Positions 8,690-17,930 of a DNA stretch of 64,000 bases are shown in pieces. Origin of the DNA: Loktanella sp. IMCC34160 (GTDB taxonomy: Bacteria; Pseudomonadota; Alphaproteobacteria; Rhodobacterales; Rhodobacteraceae). The stretch lies in NCBI RefSeq assembly GCF_004145845.1, contig NZ_SELP01000002.1, positions 723,992 through 787,991 on the forward strand, in the 5' to 3' direction. The notes beneath the pieces were generated by a model that saw nothing but the letters and a program-made list of their open reading frames with translations, did not search any database and was not told the origin of the DNA. A program made the translations under genes and the position numbers. Position 1 is the stretch's first letter; each line of letters begins with the position of its first letter.

Positions 8690-9367
8690 TCAGGCTGCCT
8701 GATTGATCTCTTCCCAGGCGCGATTGATGGCGATCATCCGTTTTTCGGCAAGTTTGACCGCCTCTTCCGGCAGGCCACGGGCAATCATCTGGTCAGGGTG
8801 GCTGTCGCGGACCGCCTGTCGCCAGGCCTTGCGGATCTCGGCCATCGGGGCGCCGTGGGGGACACCCAGCACGTCATAGGGGTCGCGCTCTGCCTCTGGC
8901 ACGAACCGGGCGCGGATAGATTTGAACCGGGCCGGGTCAAAGCCGAAAATCTCGGCCACGCGGGACAGGAACACATCCTCGTTCGGGTGGTATTCCCCAT
9001 CGGCCATGGCGATATGGAACAGCCCTTCCATCAGGTCGCACATCGGTTCGGTTTCATCCCCGAACATGGATTTGATGCGGGCGGCGTAGTCTTCAAACCC
9101 GGCCACATCCTGTCGGGCAAGGTTGAACACCTTTGCCGCCTGCGCCTCGTCCTGGGCCGAGATATGGAACACCTCGCGAAAGGCGGTCACCTCGTCGCGG
9201 GTCACCTGCCCATCGGCCTTGGCCATCTTGGCCCCCAGCGCGATCACGGCGATGGTAAAGGCCACCGACCGTTCCGGCGGGGTGCGCAGGCGTTCGAAGA
9301 CCGCCGACAGGCTTTCGCCTTTGGCCAGCGCCGCGATGGCTTCGGATATGCGGGTCCAGATCGACAT
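8690..9367 (-). CDS. DjlA-like TerB and J-domain protein
   Basis: A 225-residue co-chaperone-like protein. Residues ~30-145 form a helical TerB-type domain with two matching acidic motifs, AKADGQVTRDE (49-59) and AMADGEYHPNEDVF (120-133), the likely metal-binding turns. Residues 162-225 form a J-domain with the invariant HPD tripeptide at 190-192, which stimulates DnaK ATPase activity. Unlike E. coli DjlA it lacks an obvious N-terminal membrane helix. It is followed by the EEP gene after 15 bp on the same strand. The biological client is unknown. The domain pairing is well known in alphaproteobacteria. Confidence 0.87.
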   Translation of the reverse strand: MSIWTRISEAIAALAKGESLSAVFERLRTPPERSVAFTIAVIALGAKMAKADGQVTRDEVTAFREVFHISAQDEAQAAKVFNLARQDVAGFEDYAARIKSMFGDETEPMCDLMEGLFHIAMADGEYHPNEDVFLSRVAEIFGFDPARFKSIRARFVPEAERDPYDVLGVPHGAPMAEIRKAWRQAVRDSHPDQMIARGLPEEAVKLAEKRMIAINRAWEEINQAA

Positions 9368-9398
9368 GAGACTAGTTTAGCGGGTCCATCCGGGAATG

Positions 9399-9869
9399 TC
9401 AGAGCCGTTTCTGCATCAGCACGAGGTCGATCCAGCGGCCGAACTTGAACCCAACCTCGGGCAGGGTCGCAATGGTGTCAAAGCCGCAGGCGGCATGAAA
9501 GGCGACCGCGCCCGTGTTATCACCACTGACCCCGGCAAATATCGAATGCATCCCCGCCTTGGCCGCCGCGTCACAGACCGCATCCAGCAGCGCCCGGCCC
9601 CGGCCTGCCCCGGACCGGCCCGGCGCGAACAGAACGGTATGTTCCGCAGTATGGGCATATCCGCGCCCGCCCCGGAACTGAAAGTAGCGGCCAAAGCCGG
9701 TGACCTCTCCCGCCTCGTCCCAGACAAGGCAGGGGTCGGAGGACAGCATTTTTTCAACGTCGCCAATCGTCTTTTCGTCCGGCAGGAAGGTCACGGTTGT
9801 CTCGCGGATGTAGAGGTTCCAGATCGCGGCGATGGCGGCGGCATCGGCGGGGGTGGCGGCACGGATCAT
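9399..9869 (-). CDS. GNAT family N-acetyltransferase
   Basis: A 156-residue acetyltransferase close to the phosphinothricin/methionine sulfoximine acetyltransferase (Pat/MnaT) subgroup. It starts with IRAATPADAAAIAAIWN, contains the substrate-side stretch TVTFLPDEKT, and has the acetyl-CoA pyrophosphate loop as GRSGAGRGRALLDA (~residues 91-104, the R/Q-x-x-G-x-G/A signature). The late segment GVSGDNTGAVAFHAACGF is also characteristic. It would transfer an acetyl group to the amine of a small amino-acid-like substrate, which is not identifiable. Its start overlaps the stop of the upstream VOC gene by 4 bp, so translation is probably coupled. Confidence 0.87.
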   Translation of the reverse strand: MIRAATPADAAAIAAIWNLYIRETTVTFLPDEKTIGDVEKMLSSDPCLVWDEAGEVTGFGRYFQFRGGRGYAHTAEHTVLFAPGRSGAGRGRALLDAVCDAAAKAGMHSIFAGVSGDNTGAVAFHAACGFDTIATLPEVGFKFGRWIDLVLMQKRL

Positions 9870-10480
9870 TCAAGCACCTTTGGTCCTTGGGGGCTGTCAA
9901 TCTCGGCCCGCAGGCCGGGGGTGGGACCGGGCTCGAAGGTGATGCGCGGGTCGTCCAGCTGGCCCGACAACCGGTGCGCGATATCCGCGGCCTGCGGGTG
10001 CCGGACGATCAACCGGCGCAGGCGCAGCCCGCTGTCTGGCAGGCGCTGTGCCGGGTGCAGGGTTTCCGCGCCCCATTCGATCAGGGTGGGCCAGCCACCG
10101 CCCATCGGCAGGCTGCCATCCTCGGGCGCGGCAATGCGCCAGCGCAGGTCGCCCCGTTCAAGGTCAGCGGGGCGGCCCGCCCCATCGGGTGCCGCGCGCA
10201 GGGCCTGATCCAGATCGCCGGTGCGGCAAATCCAATTGCCAAGGCGGGGCGTCTGCGGCGGAGTGTCCAGCCCGAACCAGCGCGGCGCCTGCGGCGCGGC
10301 ATCAGGGTTCGGTGCAATGACCTCAAGATACAGGTCGCCCATGCCCAACAGCAGGTTATGGGTGCCGTAGCGGGCATGTTCCCCGCCCGGACCAAATGTC
10401 GCCCCAAGCCGGGATTCGGCCCAATCCCGCCCCGCTGACAGGTCGGCGGCACAGACCGCAAGGTGATCCAACTGCCACAT
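9866..10480 (-). CDS. VOC (glyoxalase-like) family protein
   Basis: A 204-residue protein with a vicinal-oxygen-chelate fold. I chose ATG 10480 (MWQLDHLAVCAADLSAGRDW) because LDHLAV is the usual first strand of the fold, with its metal-site His; the frame extends upstream without conservation. The segment GTHNLLLGMGDLYLEVIAPNP (about residues 40-60) gives the second part of the first module with a metal Glu. The rest fits a Glyoxalase_3-like arrangement. Chemistry and substrate are unknown. The last 4 bp overlap the GNAT start, suggesting a two-gene operon. It is divergent from nhaA, 108 bp apart. Confidence 0.82.
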   Translation of the reverse strand: MWQLDHLAVCAADLSAGRDWAESRLGATFGPGGEHARYGTHNLLLGMGDLYLEVIAPNPDAAPQAPRWFGLDTPPQTPRLGNWICRTGDLDQALRAAPDGAGRPADLERGDLRWRIAAPEDGSLPMGGGWPTLIEWGAETLHPAQRLPDSGLRLRRLIVRHPQAADIAHRLSGQLDDPRITFEPGPTPGLRAEIDSPQGPKVLE

Positions 10481-10588
10481 CCGGCATCCTTTCGACATTT
10501 CCGGCGCAGAATGCCCGGTTGAAACCTTGATGCAAGCGCGATTGATCCTAGGTTGACCCAAACATAACTCAAACACTCAGGATTACCC

Positions 10589-11776
10589 ATGTCCCTGCGC
10601 GCAAGCATCGACCGGTTCTTTCAACACGACGCCTTTGGCGGCATTCTTCTGATGGTGTCGGCGCTTGCCGCGCTGATGGTCGCCAATTCATCGCTGCAAC
10701 CGCTGTATGACGGGGCGCTGTCGTCCTATCTGGCGGTCACCCTGAACGGCGAAGGTTTGGAAAAACCGCTGATCCTGTGGATCAACGACGGGCTTATGGC
10801 CGTGTTCTTCTTTCTTATCGGCCTCGAACTGAAGCGCGAGATGCTGGAAGGCAAGCTGAAGAACCCGCGCGACGTGGTCCTGCCGGGGATGGCGGCCGTG
10901 GGCGGCATGGCGGTGCCCGCGATTGTCTTTGCCATCTTCAACTGGGGCCTGCCGACGATGGAAGGCTGGGCGATCCCGGCCGCGACCGACATTGCCTTTG
11001 CGCTGGGTATCCTTGCGCTGGTGGGGGCGCGGGCGCCCTCCTCGCTCAAGGTGTTTCTGTTGACGCTGGCGATCCTTGATGACCTCGGCGCGATCGTGAT
11101 CATCGCGCTGTTCTACACGGCGGAGCTGAAGGTCGATTACTTGATGCTGGCGGCGATCCCGCTGGCCGCGCTGGTCTGGCGGAATTTTCAGGGTGCCCAC
11201 CGGATTGCCCCGGCGATCCTGCTGGGCACGATCATGTGGTTCCTTGTGCTGAAATCCGGGGTCCACGCGACGCTTGCCGGGGTGATCACTGCCTTCACCA
11301 TCCCGCTGAAGGACAAATACGGCAAATCGCCCCTGCACGCGCTGGAACACGGGCTGACGCCCTATGTCCTTTACGGGATCGTGCCGATCTTCGCCTTCGC
11401 CAACGCGGGCGTGGTGCTGACCGGGATTTCCCTGTCCGACCTTCTGGCGCCGCTGCCGCTGGGCATCGCGCTGGGTCTGATCGTCGGCAAGCAGATCGGT
11501 GTCTTCGGTGTGACCTTCGCGATGGTGAAATTAGGCATGGCCCGCCTGCCCCATGGTGCGAACTGGATGCATATCTACGGCATCGCCTGTCTTGCCGGGA
11601 TCGGCTTTACCATGTCGCTGTTCATCGGCGGGCTCAGCTTTGCCGACCCGGCCCTGATGAACGAGGTGCGGCTGGGCGTCCTGTCGGGCTCGCTGGTTTC
11701 GGCCGTGATCGGCTTTGCGGTGCTGATGCTGGCCAGCCGGACCGCCGCAGCACCCAGCACCGCCCCGGCGGAGTAA
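10589..11776 (+). CDS. nhaA: Na+/H+ antiporter NhaA
   Basis: A 395-residue inner-membrane antiporter that exports Na+ (or Li+) in exchange for protons and supports salt and pH homeostasis, fitting a marine or saline lifestyle. The essential Asp pair is D164-D165 in LAILDDLGAIV, equivalent to D163-D164 of E. coli NhaA. Other family landmarks are FFLIGLELKREM (74-85), PAATDIAFALGIL (130-142) and a C-terminal GIGFTMSLFIGGL. About twelve hydrophobic segments are present. It is a single gene with a strong hairpin terminator 20 bp after the stop. No NhaR-type regulator is adjacent. Confidence 0.95.
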   Translation: MSLRASIDRFFQHDAFGGILLMVSALAALMVANSSLQPLYDGALSSYLAVTLNGEGLEKPLILWINDGLMAVFFFLIGLELKREMLEGKLKNPRDVVLPGMAAVGGMAVPAIVFAIFNWGLPTMEGWAIPAATDIAFALGILALVGARAPSSLKVFLLTLAILDDLGAIVIIALFYTAELKVDYLMLAAIPLAALVWRNFQGAHRIAPAILLGTIMWFLVLKSGVHATLAGVITAFTIPLKDKYGKSPLHALEHGLTPYVLYGIVPIFAFANAGVVLTGISLSDLLAPLPLGIALGLIVGKQIGVFGVTFAMVKLGMARLPHGANWMHIYGIACLAGIGFTMSLFIGGLSFADPALMNEVRLGVLSGSLVSAVIGFAVLMLASRTAAAPSTAPAE

Positions 11777-11796
11777 CCCAGGCTTTTGAACGACGC

Positions 11797-11830
11797 GGGC
11801 CGCGCCATCCCTGGCGCGGCCCATTTTCTT
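11797..11830 (+). terminator. Rho-independent terminator of nhaA
   Basis: A perfect 10-bp stem, GGGCCGCGCC (11797-11806) and GGCGCGGCCC (11813-11822) with a 6-base loop, is followed by ATTTTCTT. It lies 20 bp after the nhaA stop and before the end of the convergent mutase gene. Confidence 0.85.
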
Positions 11831-11846
11831 GTTCAACGGGATCTGA

Positions 11847-13973
11847 TCAGGCGCGGGCGTCGCGGATCAGGCGCAGGATATCCTGCGCGGCCTCGGGAAT
11901 GTTGGTGCCCGGTCCGAAGATCGCCTTGACCCCGGCCTTCTTCAGGAACTCGTAGTCCTGCTGCGGGATCACCCCGCCGCAGATCACGATGATATCCTCG
12001 GCGCCCTGGTCCTTCAGCGCCTCGATCAGCTTGGGCGCTAGGGTCTTGTGACCCGCCGCCTGAGAGCTGATGCCGACCACATGCACATCGTTGTCGATGG
12101 CGTCCTGTGCGGCCTCTTCCGGGGTCTGGAACAGCGGGCCGACATCCACGTCAAACCCGATGTCGGCAAAGGCCGTGGCGATCACCTTGGCGCCCCGGTC
12201 GTGCCCATCCTGCCCCATCTTCACGACCAGCATCCGGGGGCGGCGGCCCTCGGCCTCGGCGAAGTCCTCGACCGATTTCTGGATCGCGGCAAAGCCCTCG
12301 TCGCCCTCGTAGGCGGCGCCGTAGACCCCGGCGAGCGTTTTGACCTCGGCCCGGTGGCGGCCGAATTCCTTTTCCATCGCCATGCTGATCTCTCCTACGG
12401 TTGCGCGCTGACGGGCGGCTTCGACCGCCGCGTCCAGCAGGTTGCCGCCGTCGCGGGCGCGGCGGGTCAGTTCGGCAAGGGCCGCGTCGCAGGCGGCCTG
12501 ATCGCGACCCGCGCGGGTGCGTTCGATCCGGGCGATCTGGGCGTCGCGCACCTGCGCATTGTCGATCTCAAGGATGTCGATCGGGTCTTCCTTGTCCTTG
12601 CGGTACTTGTTGACCCCGACGATCACCTCTTCGCCCCGGTCGATCATCGCCTGACGGCGGGCGGCGGTTTCCTCGATCCGCAGCTTGGGCATGCCAGAGG
12701 CCACGGCCTTGGTCATACCGCCCAACGCCTCGACCTCTTCGATCAGGGCCCATGCCTTTTCGGCCAGATCGGCGGTCAGCTTCTCGACATAGTAAGACCC
12801 GGCCAAAGGATCGACCACATTGGTGATCCCGGTTTCTTCCTGAAGGATCAATTGGGTGTTGCGGGCGATACGGGCCGAAAACTCGGTCGGAAGCGCAATC
12901 GCCTCGTCCAGGGCGTTGGTATGCAGGGACTGGGTGCCGCCAAGGGCCGCCGCCATCGCCTCGTAGGCGGTGCGGATGACGTTGTTGTAGGGGTCTTGTT
13001 CCTGCAACGACACGCCGGAGGTCTGGCAATGGGTGCGCAGCATCGACGATTGCGGCTTCTTCGGCTCGAACTCGGCCATGATCCGGTGCCACAGCAGGCG
13101 GGCGGCGCGCAGTTTGGCGGCCTCCATGAAGAAGTTCATGCCGATGGCAAAGAAGAAGGACAGGCGCGGGGCGAACTTGTCCACGTCCATCCCGGCCTTG
13201 ATCGCGGTGCGCACATATTCGCGCCCGTCGGCCAGCGTATAGGCCAGTTCCTGCACAAGGTTCGCGCCCGCCTCTTGCATGTGGTAACCCGAGATCGAGA
13301 TCGAGTTGAACTTGGGCATATGGTCCGAGGTGTATTCGATGATATCCGCGATGATCCGCATCGAAGGTTCAGGCGGATAGACATAAGTGTTGCGGACCAT
13401 GAATTCCTTCAGAATGTCGTTCTGAATGGTCCCGGCCAGCAGGGATTTGTCGTGGCCCTGTTCCTCTCCAGTTACGATAAAATTGGCGAGAATGGGGATA
13501 ACGGCGCCGTTCATGGTCATCGAGACGCTGATCTGGTCCAGCGGGATGCCGTCGAACAGGATCTTCATGTCCTCGACGCTGTCGATGGCCACGCCGGCCT
13601 TGCCCACGTCGCCCACCACGCGGGGGTGGTCGCTGTCATAGCCGCGATGGGTGGCCAGATCGAAGGCCACGGAAACGCCCTGTTGCCCGGCGGCCAGCGC
13701 CTTGCGGTAGAAGGCGTTCGATTCCTCGGCCGTAGAGAACCCGGCGTATTGCCGGATGGTCCAGGGGCGGCCCGCATACATCGTGGCGCGGGGGCCACGG
13801 GTAAATGGCGCCTCGCCCGGAAGGCTGCCCAGATGGTCCAGCCCCGCGATATCCTCGGCGGTGTACAGCGGCTGGACGGGGATACCTTCCAGCGTGTTCC
13901 ACGTCAGGTCAGCCGGGTCGCGGCCCTTCAGCTCGGCGCGGGCGCGCTCGGCCCAACGATCCTTGGTGCCCAT
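11847..13973 (-). CDS. scpA: Methylmalonyl-CoA mutase (single-chain)
   Basis: A 708-residue adenosylcobalamin-dependent mutase that interconverts (R)-methylmalonyl-CoA and succinyl-CoA, the last step of propionyl-CoA assimilation. ATG 13973 ([17 protein letters not shown]) has GGAGG about 8 bases upstream. The N-terminal TIM barrel contains the acyl-CoA binding stretch [20 protein letters not shown]. The C-terminal B12 domain starts near residue 575 and carries the cobalt-ligating motif DGHDRG at 589-594, followed by GISSQAAGH and GGVIPQQD. Length and fused B12 domain match the catalytic (MutB/human MUT-like) type. The start overlaps the preceding same-strand gene by 46 bp. pccA lies 1.7 kb upstream on the same strand. 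No epimerase or MeaB chaperone is in the window. Confidence 0.95.
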   Translation of the reverse strand: MGTKDRWAERARAELKGRDPADLTWNTLEGIPVQPLYTAEDIAGLDHLGSLPGEAPFTRGPRATMYAGRPWTIRQYAGFSTAEESNAFYRKALAAGQQGVSVAFDLATHRGYDSDHPRVVGDVGKAGVAIDSVEDMKILFDGIPLDQISVSMTMNGAVIPILANFIVTGEEQGHDKSLLAGTIQNDILKEFMVRNTYVYPPEPSMRIIADIIEYTSDHMPKFNSISISGYHMQEAGANLVQELAYTLADGREYVRTAIKAGMDVDKFAPRLSFFFAIGMNFFMEAAKLRAARLLWHRIMAEFEPKKPQSSMLRTHCQTSGVSLQEQDPYNNVIRTAYEAMAAALGGTQSLHTNALDEAIALPTEFSARIARNTQLILQEETGITNVVDPLAGSYYVEKLTADLAEKAWALIEEVEALGGMTKAVASGMPKLRIEETAARRQAMIDRGEEVIVGVNKYRKDKEDPIDILEIDNAQVRDAQIARIERTRAGRDQAACDAALAELTRRARDGGNLLDAAVEAARQRATVGEISMAMEKEFGRHRAEVKTLAGVYGAAYEGDEGFAAIQKSVEDFAEAEGRRPRMLVVKMGQDGHDRGAKVIATAFADIGFDVDVGPLFQTPEEAAQDAIDNDVHVVGISSQAAGHKTLAPKLIEALKDQGAEDIIVICGGVIPQQDYEFLKKAGVKAIFGPGTNIPEAAQDILRLIRDARA

Positions 13974-14977
13974 GTCTCTAGTCCTCCAGTTCCGGTCCGG
14001 GCGCGGGATGTTTCCCCTGCTGCCGCGGTCCGCATTTTGTGTTTCGTCTCTGTCAGGTCGGGGGCCGCCGGGGCGGCGAAAGGCTGCGTCGGGGCGGTTT
14101 CGACCAGACGGGCCAACCCGTCCGCCCCGGCCCGAAGCCATTGTAGGTCTTCGCGATACTTGCCGCGCAATGTCGCCTGTTGCGAGGCATCGAAGGGCAT
14201 CCAGCGGCCGTCGCCCGGTGGCAAGGCCGTTTCCGGGTCTTCGCCCCGGACCGCGATGGCCTGACGCAACGCGTCAAGGCGCGGCGATGGGTTGTGCCAG
14301 TCGTTCGCGGGCCAGACCGGCGCACCGGGCGCAACCCCGCCCAGAAGCATGGCCAGTTCATCCGCGGGACGGCCCGCGAACCGCTCGAACGGCCAGACCA
14401 TGATCTCGGCATTTGGAAAGACCTTGGCCACGCCCCGGATGATGTCGGACCAGCGGCGGGGCTGGGTCACCAGACGGTCAAGCCGCGCCGCCGTCGGCAG
14501 GGCGTGGCCCCGCGCCACGGCAAAGGCCAGCGCCGAAGCCCAATAGGTATCATAGGATCGGATCGACAGGCCAATCCGGGTACAGCGGCGGCCCAAGGGC
14601 AAGGCAATCCCTTCCAACCGCCCCCGCAGGTCGGGATAAAGCGAGTTGCGCCGCAGGTTGTCCCGCGGATTGCCGATCAGGTTCTCCTCGCTCACCAGCA
14701 GGGTCGCGGCGCCACGCTCGGCAAGCCGAGTGCATTCCAGCGCCACAAGGCCCGCCGCGCGAACCCTGCCCCTGTTCTGCATCAAGGGCAGCTTGTCCGG
14801 CGGGTCCATCAACCCGGCAAACAGCCCCGACCGGGTCCGGCGCGGTGTCCACAGCCGGATGCGATTGGTCGCCAGCCGGTGTTCATTGGCCTGCAGGAAC
14901 ATTTGCAGGGTCGTCGTGCCCGTCCGATGGGCACCAAGATGAAGGATCACGTCCACGGCGCGTACTGCCTTTGTCAT
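13928..14977 (-). CDS. Sulfotransferase-like protein
   Basis: A 349-residue protein opening with [20 protein letters not shown], which resembles the 5'-phosphosulfate (PAPS) binding loop of sulfotransferases and related P-loop enzymes. A second region ([17 protein letters not shown]) looks like the 3'-phosphate binding strand with Arg and Ser. Start ATG 14977 is used; ATG 15022 is a possible alternative adding 15 residues. The last ~40 residues are low in conservation signals, and the stop lies 46 bp inside the downstream mutase gene, so the two reading frames overlap. Rhodobacterales carry many such proteins of unknown acceptor. The role in a propionate cluster is not obvious. Confidence 0.7.
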   Translation of the reverse strand: MTKAVRAVDVILHLGAHRTGTTTLQMFLQANEHRLATNRIRLWTPRRTRSGLFAGLMDPPDKLPLMQNRGRVRAAGLVALECTRLAERGAATLLVSEENLIGNPRDNLRRNSLYPDLRGRLEGIALPLGRRCTRIGLSIRSYDTYWASALAFAVARGHALPTAARLDRLVTQPRRWSDIIRGVAKVFPNAEIMVWPFERFAGRPADELAMLLGGVAPGAPVWPANDWHNPSPRLDALRQAIAVRGEDPETALPPGDGRWMPFDASQQATLRGKYREDLQWLRAGADGLARLVETAPTQPFAAPAAPDLTETKHKMRTAAAGETSRARTGTGGLETWAPRIVGPSAPAPS

Positions 14978-15121
14978 AAGGGCCGTACAGGGGCGCACGG
15001 CGAGGGATATCGCCGCGATCATTGGACCGTGTTCCTTGGGAATGGATTAAATGTAAAATTGTTCCGGCCATGGGGGGGCATCCCCTTCGCAAAGCCCCGC
15101 ACCAGCCCTATATTCCCTATC

Positions 15122-15592
15122 ATGAAATGGATCATGACCGGGCTTTTGGCCCTTGGAATTCTTGGGTTTTCAGCCCCCGCGCCACAGGCGCAGGATGATG
15201 ACATCCGCCCCCTGATAGAGATCTGGGCAGAGGAGCCCACACGCATTTTCGAGGCGCATGGAATCAATTTGAACGAGTTTCGGTTCATCGCACGGCCGGT
15301 CATCATCTTTGCCGACAGCCCGAATGACCCGAATTTCCGCCACCAGATGGAGCTTCTGGCCGAACGGCCCGAGGACCTTGCCGAACGGGACGTGATCGTC
15401 ATCACCGATACCGACCCGGCCAATCCGTCGGCCCTGCGGTTGGAGCTGCGGCCACGGGGTTTCATGCTGGTGTTGATCGACAAGGAAGGCGGGGTTGCCT
15501 TGCGCAAGCCGCAGCCCTGGGACCTGCGCGAACTGACCCGGTCAATCGACAAGTCTCCGCTCCGGCAACAAGAGATCGAGGACCGGCGCTGA
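15122..15592 (+). CDS. DUF4174-like secreted protein
   Basis: A 156-residue protein with a signal peptide (MKWIMTGLLALGILGFSAPA, cleavage around AQA at residue 23). The mature part has an alternating strand-helix pattern including RPVIIFADSPNDPNF, DVIVITDTDPA and RPRGFMLVLIDKEG, and fits the DUF4174 family, which has a thioredoxin-like fold prediction but no CxxC here. The ATG at 15122 is the only start that gives a proper signal peptide; the frame is open far upstream as an antisense shadow of the sulfotransferase-like gene. The function is unknown and probably periplasmic. It is convergent with pccA, with 37 bp between stops. Confidence 0.75.
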   Translation: MKWIMTGLLALGILGFSAPAPQAQDDDIRPLIEIWAEEPTRIFEAHGINLNEFRFIARPVIIFADSPNDPNFRHQMELLAERPEDLAERDVIVITDTDPANPSALRLELRPRGFMLVLIDKEGGVALRKPQPWDLRELTRSIDKSPLRQQEIEDRR

Positions 15593-15629
15593 GGCACCGG
15601 CCTTGAAATGACTATGCCCGGTCGGGCGG

Positions 15630-17630
15630 TCACTCGAACTCCATGATCACATCGTCGACGGCAAGGCTGTCGCCCGCGCCTGCGTTGATCTTGGACACGA
15701 TCCCGGTCCGTTCGGCGCGCAGGATGTTTTCCATCTTCATCGCCTCAACGGTGCACAGCGCCTGACCTTCCTGCACCTCCTGCCCCACTTCGACATCGAC
15801 CTTCACGATCAGGCCGGGCATCGGGCACAGCAGCAGTTTCGACGTATCGGGCGGCAGTTTTTCCGGCATCAATTGCGCCAGTTCCGCCTGACGCGGGGTG
15901 CGCACCGTCACCTTCAGGTCCGCGCCCCGGAACCGGATGCGGAAGCCTTGGGTGATCTTGCCGGTCTTGAGGACAAGCATCTCTCCGCCCACGGTCAGCC
16001 GCGCGATGCTGTCGCCCGGGGTCCAGTCGCTTTCCACCCGCAGGCAGGCGCCGTTGATGGTCACATCCGCGCCCGCCTTGTCGGCGGCGATGGAGACGGG
16101 GAAATCCTGTCCCTGAACCGAGACGACCCAATCCGCACCGACATGGCGTTCATGGTTGTCCATCCGGCCGGAAATCCGGGCGCGGCGAATCTCGGCAACC
16201 CGATGCATGGCGGCGGCGGCGGCCGCAACGCGGACCAAGGCGTCGTCGGGCAATGTCACCCCATCGAACCCGTCGGGGTATTCTTCGGCAATAAAGGCGG
16301 TGGTCATATCACCCGAGACGAATTTCGGATGGTCCATCACGGCGGCGACAAACGGCAGGTTGTGGCCGATCCCCTCGACCTCAAACGTATCCAGCGCCAC
16401 GCGCATTTCCTCGATCGCCTGCGCGCGGGTCGGGGCCCAAGTGCACAGTTTGGCGATCATCGGGTCGTAATACATCGAAATCTCGCCGCCCTCGTAGACG
16501 CCGGTATCGTTGCGGACGACACCGCCGGTCAGGGTCGCGCCCTCGACCGGGGGGCGATAGCGCGTCAGCCGCCCGATGGAGGGCAGGAAGTTGCGGTAGG
16601 GGTCTTCCGCATAGAGGCGGTTTTCGATGGCCCAACCGTTGATCTTCAGGTCTTCCTGCTTGAACGGCAGCTTCTCGCCCGCCGCCACGCGGATCATCTG
16701 TTCGACCAGATCGACGCCGGTGATCAGCTCGGTGACCGGGTGTTCCACCTGAAGGCGGGTGTTCATTTCAAGGAAATAGAAGTTCCGGTTGCCATCGACG
16801 ATGAATTCCACCGTGCCCGCGCTGGCATAGCCCACCGCATGGGCCAACGCGACGGCCTGTTCGCCCATCGCCTTGCGAGTTGCCTCGTCAAGGAAGTGTG
16901 ACGGGGCCTCTTCCACGACTTTCTGGTTGCGGCGCTGGATCGAACATTCCCGCTCGTGCAGATAGACGCCATTGCCGTGGCTGTCGCAGAGCACCTGAAT
17001 TTCGATGTGGCGCGGCTGGGTCACGAATTTTTCGATGAAAATCCGGTCGTCGCCAAAGCTGCTGGCGGCCTCGTTCTTGGACGATTGGAACCCCTCGCGG
17101 GCCTCGGTGTCGGTCCAGGCGATGCGCATCCCTTTGCCGCCGCCACCGGCGCTGGCCTTGATCATCACCGGATAGCCGATCTGGTTCGAGATCTTCACCG
17201 CCTCTTCGGCATCCTCGATCAGGCCCATGTAGCCGGGAACGGTGCTGACGTTCGCCTCCTGTGCGATCTTCTTCGAGGTGATCTTGTCGCCCATGCTTTC
17301 GATTGCGCCGACCGGCGGCCCGATAAAGGCAACGCCCGCGGCCGACAGCGCCTCGGCGAACTTCGAGTTTTCGGACAGGAAGCCATAGCCGGGATGGACC
17401 GCCTCGGCCCCGGTGGCCTTGATCGCCTCCATGATCTTGTCGATCACGATATAGGACTGGTTCGCCGGGGGCGGCCCGATGTGATAGGCCTCGTCCGCCA
17501 TCTGCACATGCAGGGCGTTCTTATCCGCATCGGAATAGACCGCGACAGTCTGGATACCCATCTTGCGGGCGGTCTTGATGACGCGGCAGGCGATCTCGCC
17601 CCGGTTGGCGATCAGGATCTTCTTGAACAT
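15630..17630 (-). CDS. pccA: Propionyl-CoA carboxylase alpha subunit (biotin carboxylase-BCCP)
   Basis: A 666-residue subunit that carboxylates its own biotin with ATP and bicarbonate, for transfer by PccB to propionyl-CoA to give methylmalonyl-CoA. The biotin carboxylase domain begins with FKKILIANRGEIACRVI and includes HPGYGFLSEN and the ATP-grasp glycine loop KASAGGGGKGMR. A BT linker follows at ~460-590. The biotinyl domain is C-terminal with AMKMEN, the acceptor Lys being K632. Length matches the alphaproteobacterial PccA. It is separated from pccB by two small lipoprotein genes and two genes of unknown function, a layout I recall for this order. The minus-strand gene ends 37 bp from the convergent DUF4174 gene. 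Confidence 0.95.
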   Translation of the reverse strand: MFKKILIANRGEIACRVIKTARKMGIQTVAVYSDADKNALHVQMADEAYHIGPPPANQSYIVIDKIMEAIKATGAEAVHPGYGFLSENSKFAEALSAAGVAFIGPPVGAIESMGDKITSKKIAQEANVSTVPGYMGLIEDAEEAVKISNQIGYPVMIKASAGGGGKGMRIAWTDTEAREGFQSSKNEAASSFGDDRIFIEKFVTQPRHIEIQVLCDSHGNGVYLHERECSIQRRNQKVVEEAPSHFLDEATRKAMGEQAVALAHAVGYASAGTVEFIVDGNRNFYFLEMNTRLQVEHPVTELITGVDLVEQMIRVAAGEKLPFKQEDLKINGWAIENRLYAEDPYRNFLPSIGRLTRYRPPVEGATLTGGVVRNDTGVYEGGEISMYYDPMIAKLCTWAPTRAQAIEEMRVALDTFEVEGIGHNLPFVAAVMDHPKFVSGDMTTAFIAEEYPDGFDGVTLPDDALVRVAAAAAAMHRVAEIRRARISGRMDNHERHVGADWVVSVQGQDFPVSIAADKAGADVTINGACLRVESDWTPGDSIARLTVGGEMLVLKTGKITQGFRIRFRGADLKVTVRTPRQAELAQLMPEKLPPDTSKLLLCPMPGLIVKVDVEVGQEVQEGQALCTVEAMKMENILRAERTGIVSKINAGAGDSLAVDDVIMEFE

Positions 17631-17651
17631 CAGATGCAGTCCTTTTCATGC

Positions 17652-17689
17652 AAAACCGCCGCAGGGGCGGTCATGCCCCCACGGCGGTT
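17652..17689 (-). terminator. Hairpin terminator after the 68-residue lipoprotein gene
   Basis: The outer stem AACCGCCG (17654-17661) pairs with CGGCGGTT (17682-17689), and an inner GGGGC/GCCCC stem extends it. On the minus strand the stem is followed by TTTTGC. It lies between the lipoprotein stop and the pccA start. Confidence 0.65.
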
Positions 17690-17723
17690 CAAAGTGTTCA
17701 GGCGCCCCGAAGGGCGGCGGGAA

Positions 17724-17930
17724 TTAGTTACAGGCCGAAACGCCCAGATCGTCGCAGGTCGCACCTGCCGCACCACCGATAAGCGCACCGGTGACGACGT
17801 TGCCGCCCGTTGCATCGGCAACGACCGCACCCGCGGCAGCGCCGGCAAGGCCGCGTTCAAGATCGCTGTCCAGACAGGCCGACAGGCCGGTGATGGCGAA
17901 CGCCGCGAGAGCGAGAGAAAGTTTACGCAT
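17724..17930 (-). CDS. Small glycine-rich lipoprotein
   Basis: A 68-residue protein with a lipoprotein signal (MRKLSLALAAFAITGLSAC), the acylated Cys being residue 19. The mature part has a glycine-zipper-like stretch (GLAGAAAGAVVADATGG and TGALIGGAAGA), typical of small outer-membrane-associated lipoproteins of the Lpp/YmgG/17-kDa antigen kind. It ends with two Cys residues (ATCDDLGVSACN). An AAGGG sequence lies about 10 bases before the ATG. The function is unknown. A 15-bp perfect palindrome lies 55 bp upstream and may be an operator. The gene sits between pccA and the 128-residue conserved protein. Confidence 0.75.
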   Translation of the reverse strand: MRKLSLALAAFAITGLSACLDSDLERGLAGAAAGAVVADATGGNVVTGALIGGAAGATCDDLGVSACN

